A stretch of 64,000 nt of DNA from Acanthococcus lagerstroemiae (lineage: Eukaryota > Arthropoda > Insecta > Hemiptera > Eriococcidae): the NCBI GenBank assembly GCA_031841125.1, contig CM063110.1, forward strand, positions 16,301,626 to 16,365,625, read 5' to 3'. Every line of letters begins with the position of its first letter. Within the stretch, counting starts at the first letter, position 1. The position numbers and the translations under genes are program-made. The notes below the pieces were generated by a model, which was not told the DNA's origin, searched no databases, and saw only the letters and a list, made by a program, of their open reading frames with translations. This document shows positions 63,642 to 64,000 of the stretch, in pieces.

Positions 63642-64000
63642 ATGAGAGTACTGTCGTTATGTCTATTTAAGTTGATCTCAGATGGTCACCTGAACCAAGA
63701 ACCCGTTCTAAATTATTCCAATCTAAAAGGGAAACTGCACAACCGTCAGCGTGTTCCTTCGTTTTTGAAAAGATTACTTTCTCAAGTCCGAATAAAAGTT
63801 GGTCCAAAACTTCCCACGACTAACGAAGGTTCTAATCGTTCTAATAGTCAGTACAATTCGGAAACAGACTTTTCCATAGATGAAAACGCTGATGACAAAT
63901 TTGTACCCCAGTCATCCGAGTCAGATAGAGACGAGCATATTTTTGATATTTTTTACAGTTTTTTTTTTTTGGGCGGGGGGTTTAAACCTGGAAACCCCCT
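63642..64000 (+). CDS. Open frame running off the right edge
   Basis: From ATG 63642 the frame stays open to the end of the window, 119 complete codons: MRVLSLCLFKLISDGHLNQE, a basic middle (KGKLHNRQRVPSFLKRLLSQ) and an acidic serine-rich part (DENADDKFVPQSSESDRDEH). It then crosses a T run that would encode phenylalanines and a G run, which argues against coding near the edge. The first 100 codons could be an exon. No family recognised. Confidence 0.3.
   Translation, partial: MRVLSLCLFKLISDGHLNQEPVLNYSNLKGKLHNRQRVPSFLKRLLSQVRIKVGPKLPTTNEGSNRSNSQYNSETDFSIDENADDKFVPQSSESDRDEHIFDIFYSFFFLGGGFKPGNP

Noticed and set aside
1..64000. CRISPR arrays, operons, rRNA or tRNA genes
   Set aside because: No regular short repeats with unique spacers, no recognisable rRNA segment and no cloverleaf were seen; the window is eukaryotic.

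Overview
The window reads as an AT-rich arthropod nuclear genome, most likely an insect. Evidence is canonical GT-AG introns, AATAAA signals, and retroelement and transposon families typical of insects (BEL/Pao, Ty3/gypsy, jockey, R1, I, RTE-like LINEs, many MITEs). The frequent TAGGTA-type simple motifs would fit a hemipteran, but that is a guess. Nothing prokaryotic is seen.

Layout. 1-4.4 kb: a decayed Ty3/gypsy element on the minus strand with a recognisable gag-pro slippery site. 4.5-8.2 kb: small foldback elements and an internally deleted jockey-like LINE. 8.2-16.0 kb: a complete BEL/Pao element on the minus strand with near-identical LTRs and GTAAT target duplications; it carries a 2.0-kb foldback insertion that itself carries a hAT-type MITE with a perfect 8-bp target duplication. 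16.2-21.3 kb: a foldback DNA element with about 175-bp inverted ends and subterminal repeats, into which an R1-clade LINE has inserted. 21.9-23.9 kb: a host block with the last exons of a small coiled-coil gene. Related sequence recurs at 51.1-51.6 and 63.0-63.5 kb.

25.8-43.9 kb holds the main host gene, a J-domain protein related to DNAJB12/DNAJB14. Its N-terminal exons occur as tandem cassettes (A at 25.9-26.2, B at 28.4-30.8, C at 32.2-32.9 kb). They lie before a single J-domain exon (33.1 kb) and a last exon 10.4 kb further on (43.6 kb). Every cassette exon is open, has consensus splice signals and is in compatible phase, so cassettes B and C could each splice to the same J-domain exon. 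The predicted C-terminus is a YKPQEQ tandem repeat, not the membrane/DUF1977 part of DNAJB12/14. The introns are filled with LINE fragments, MITEs and a near-perfect 133-bp inverted duplication. At 44.7-46.1 kb lies a two-exon gene resembling barrier-to-autointegration factor (BAF), with a hAT MITE a few bases inside its intron.

46.4-64 kb is mostly repeats: R1 debris, an RTE-like LINE, a 1.5-kb CT-rich stretch inside inverted ends, inverted satellite-like arrays, a degenerate AGTCTTAACA array, a second coiled-coil exon at 63.1 kb, and an open frame running off the right edge.

All retroelement genes are broken by stops, frameshifts, deletions or insertions. The likeliest expressed genes are the J-domain protein, the BAF-like protein and the coiled-coil protein. 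Most other sequence is layered mobile DNA whose insertion order can be read from target duplications and an empty-site comparison between cassettes A and B.
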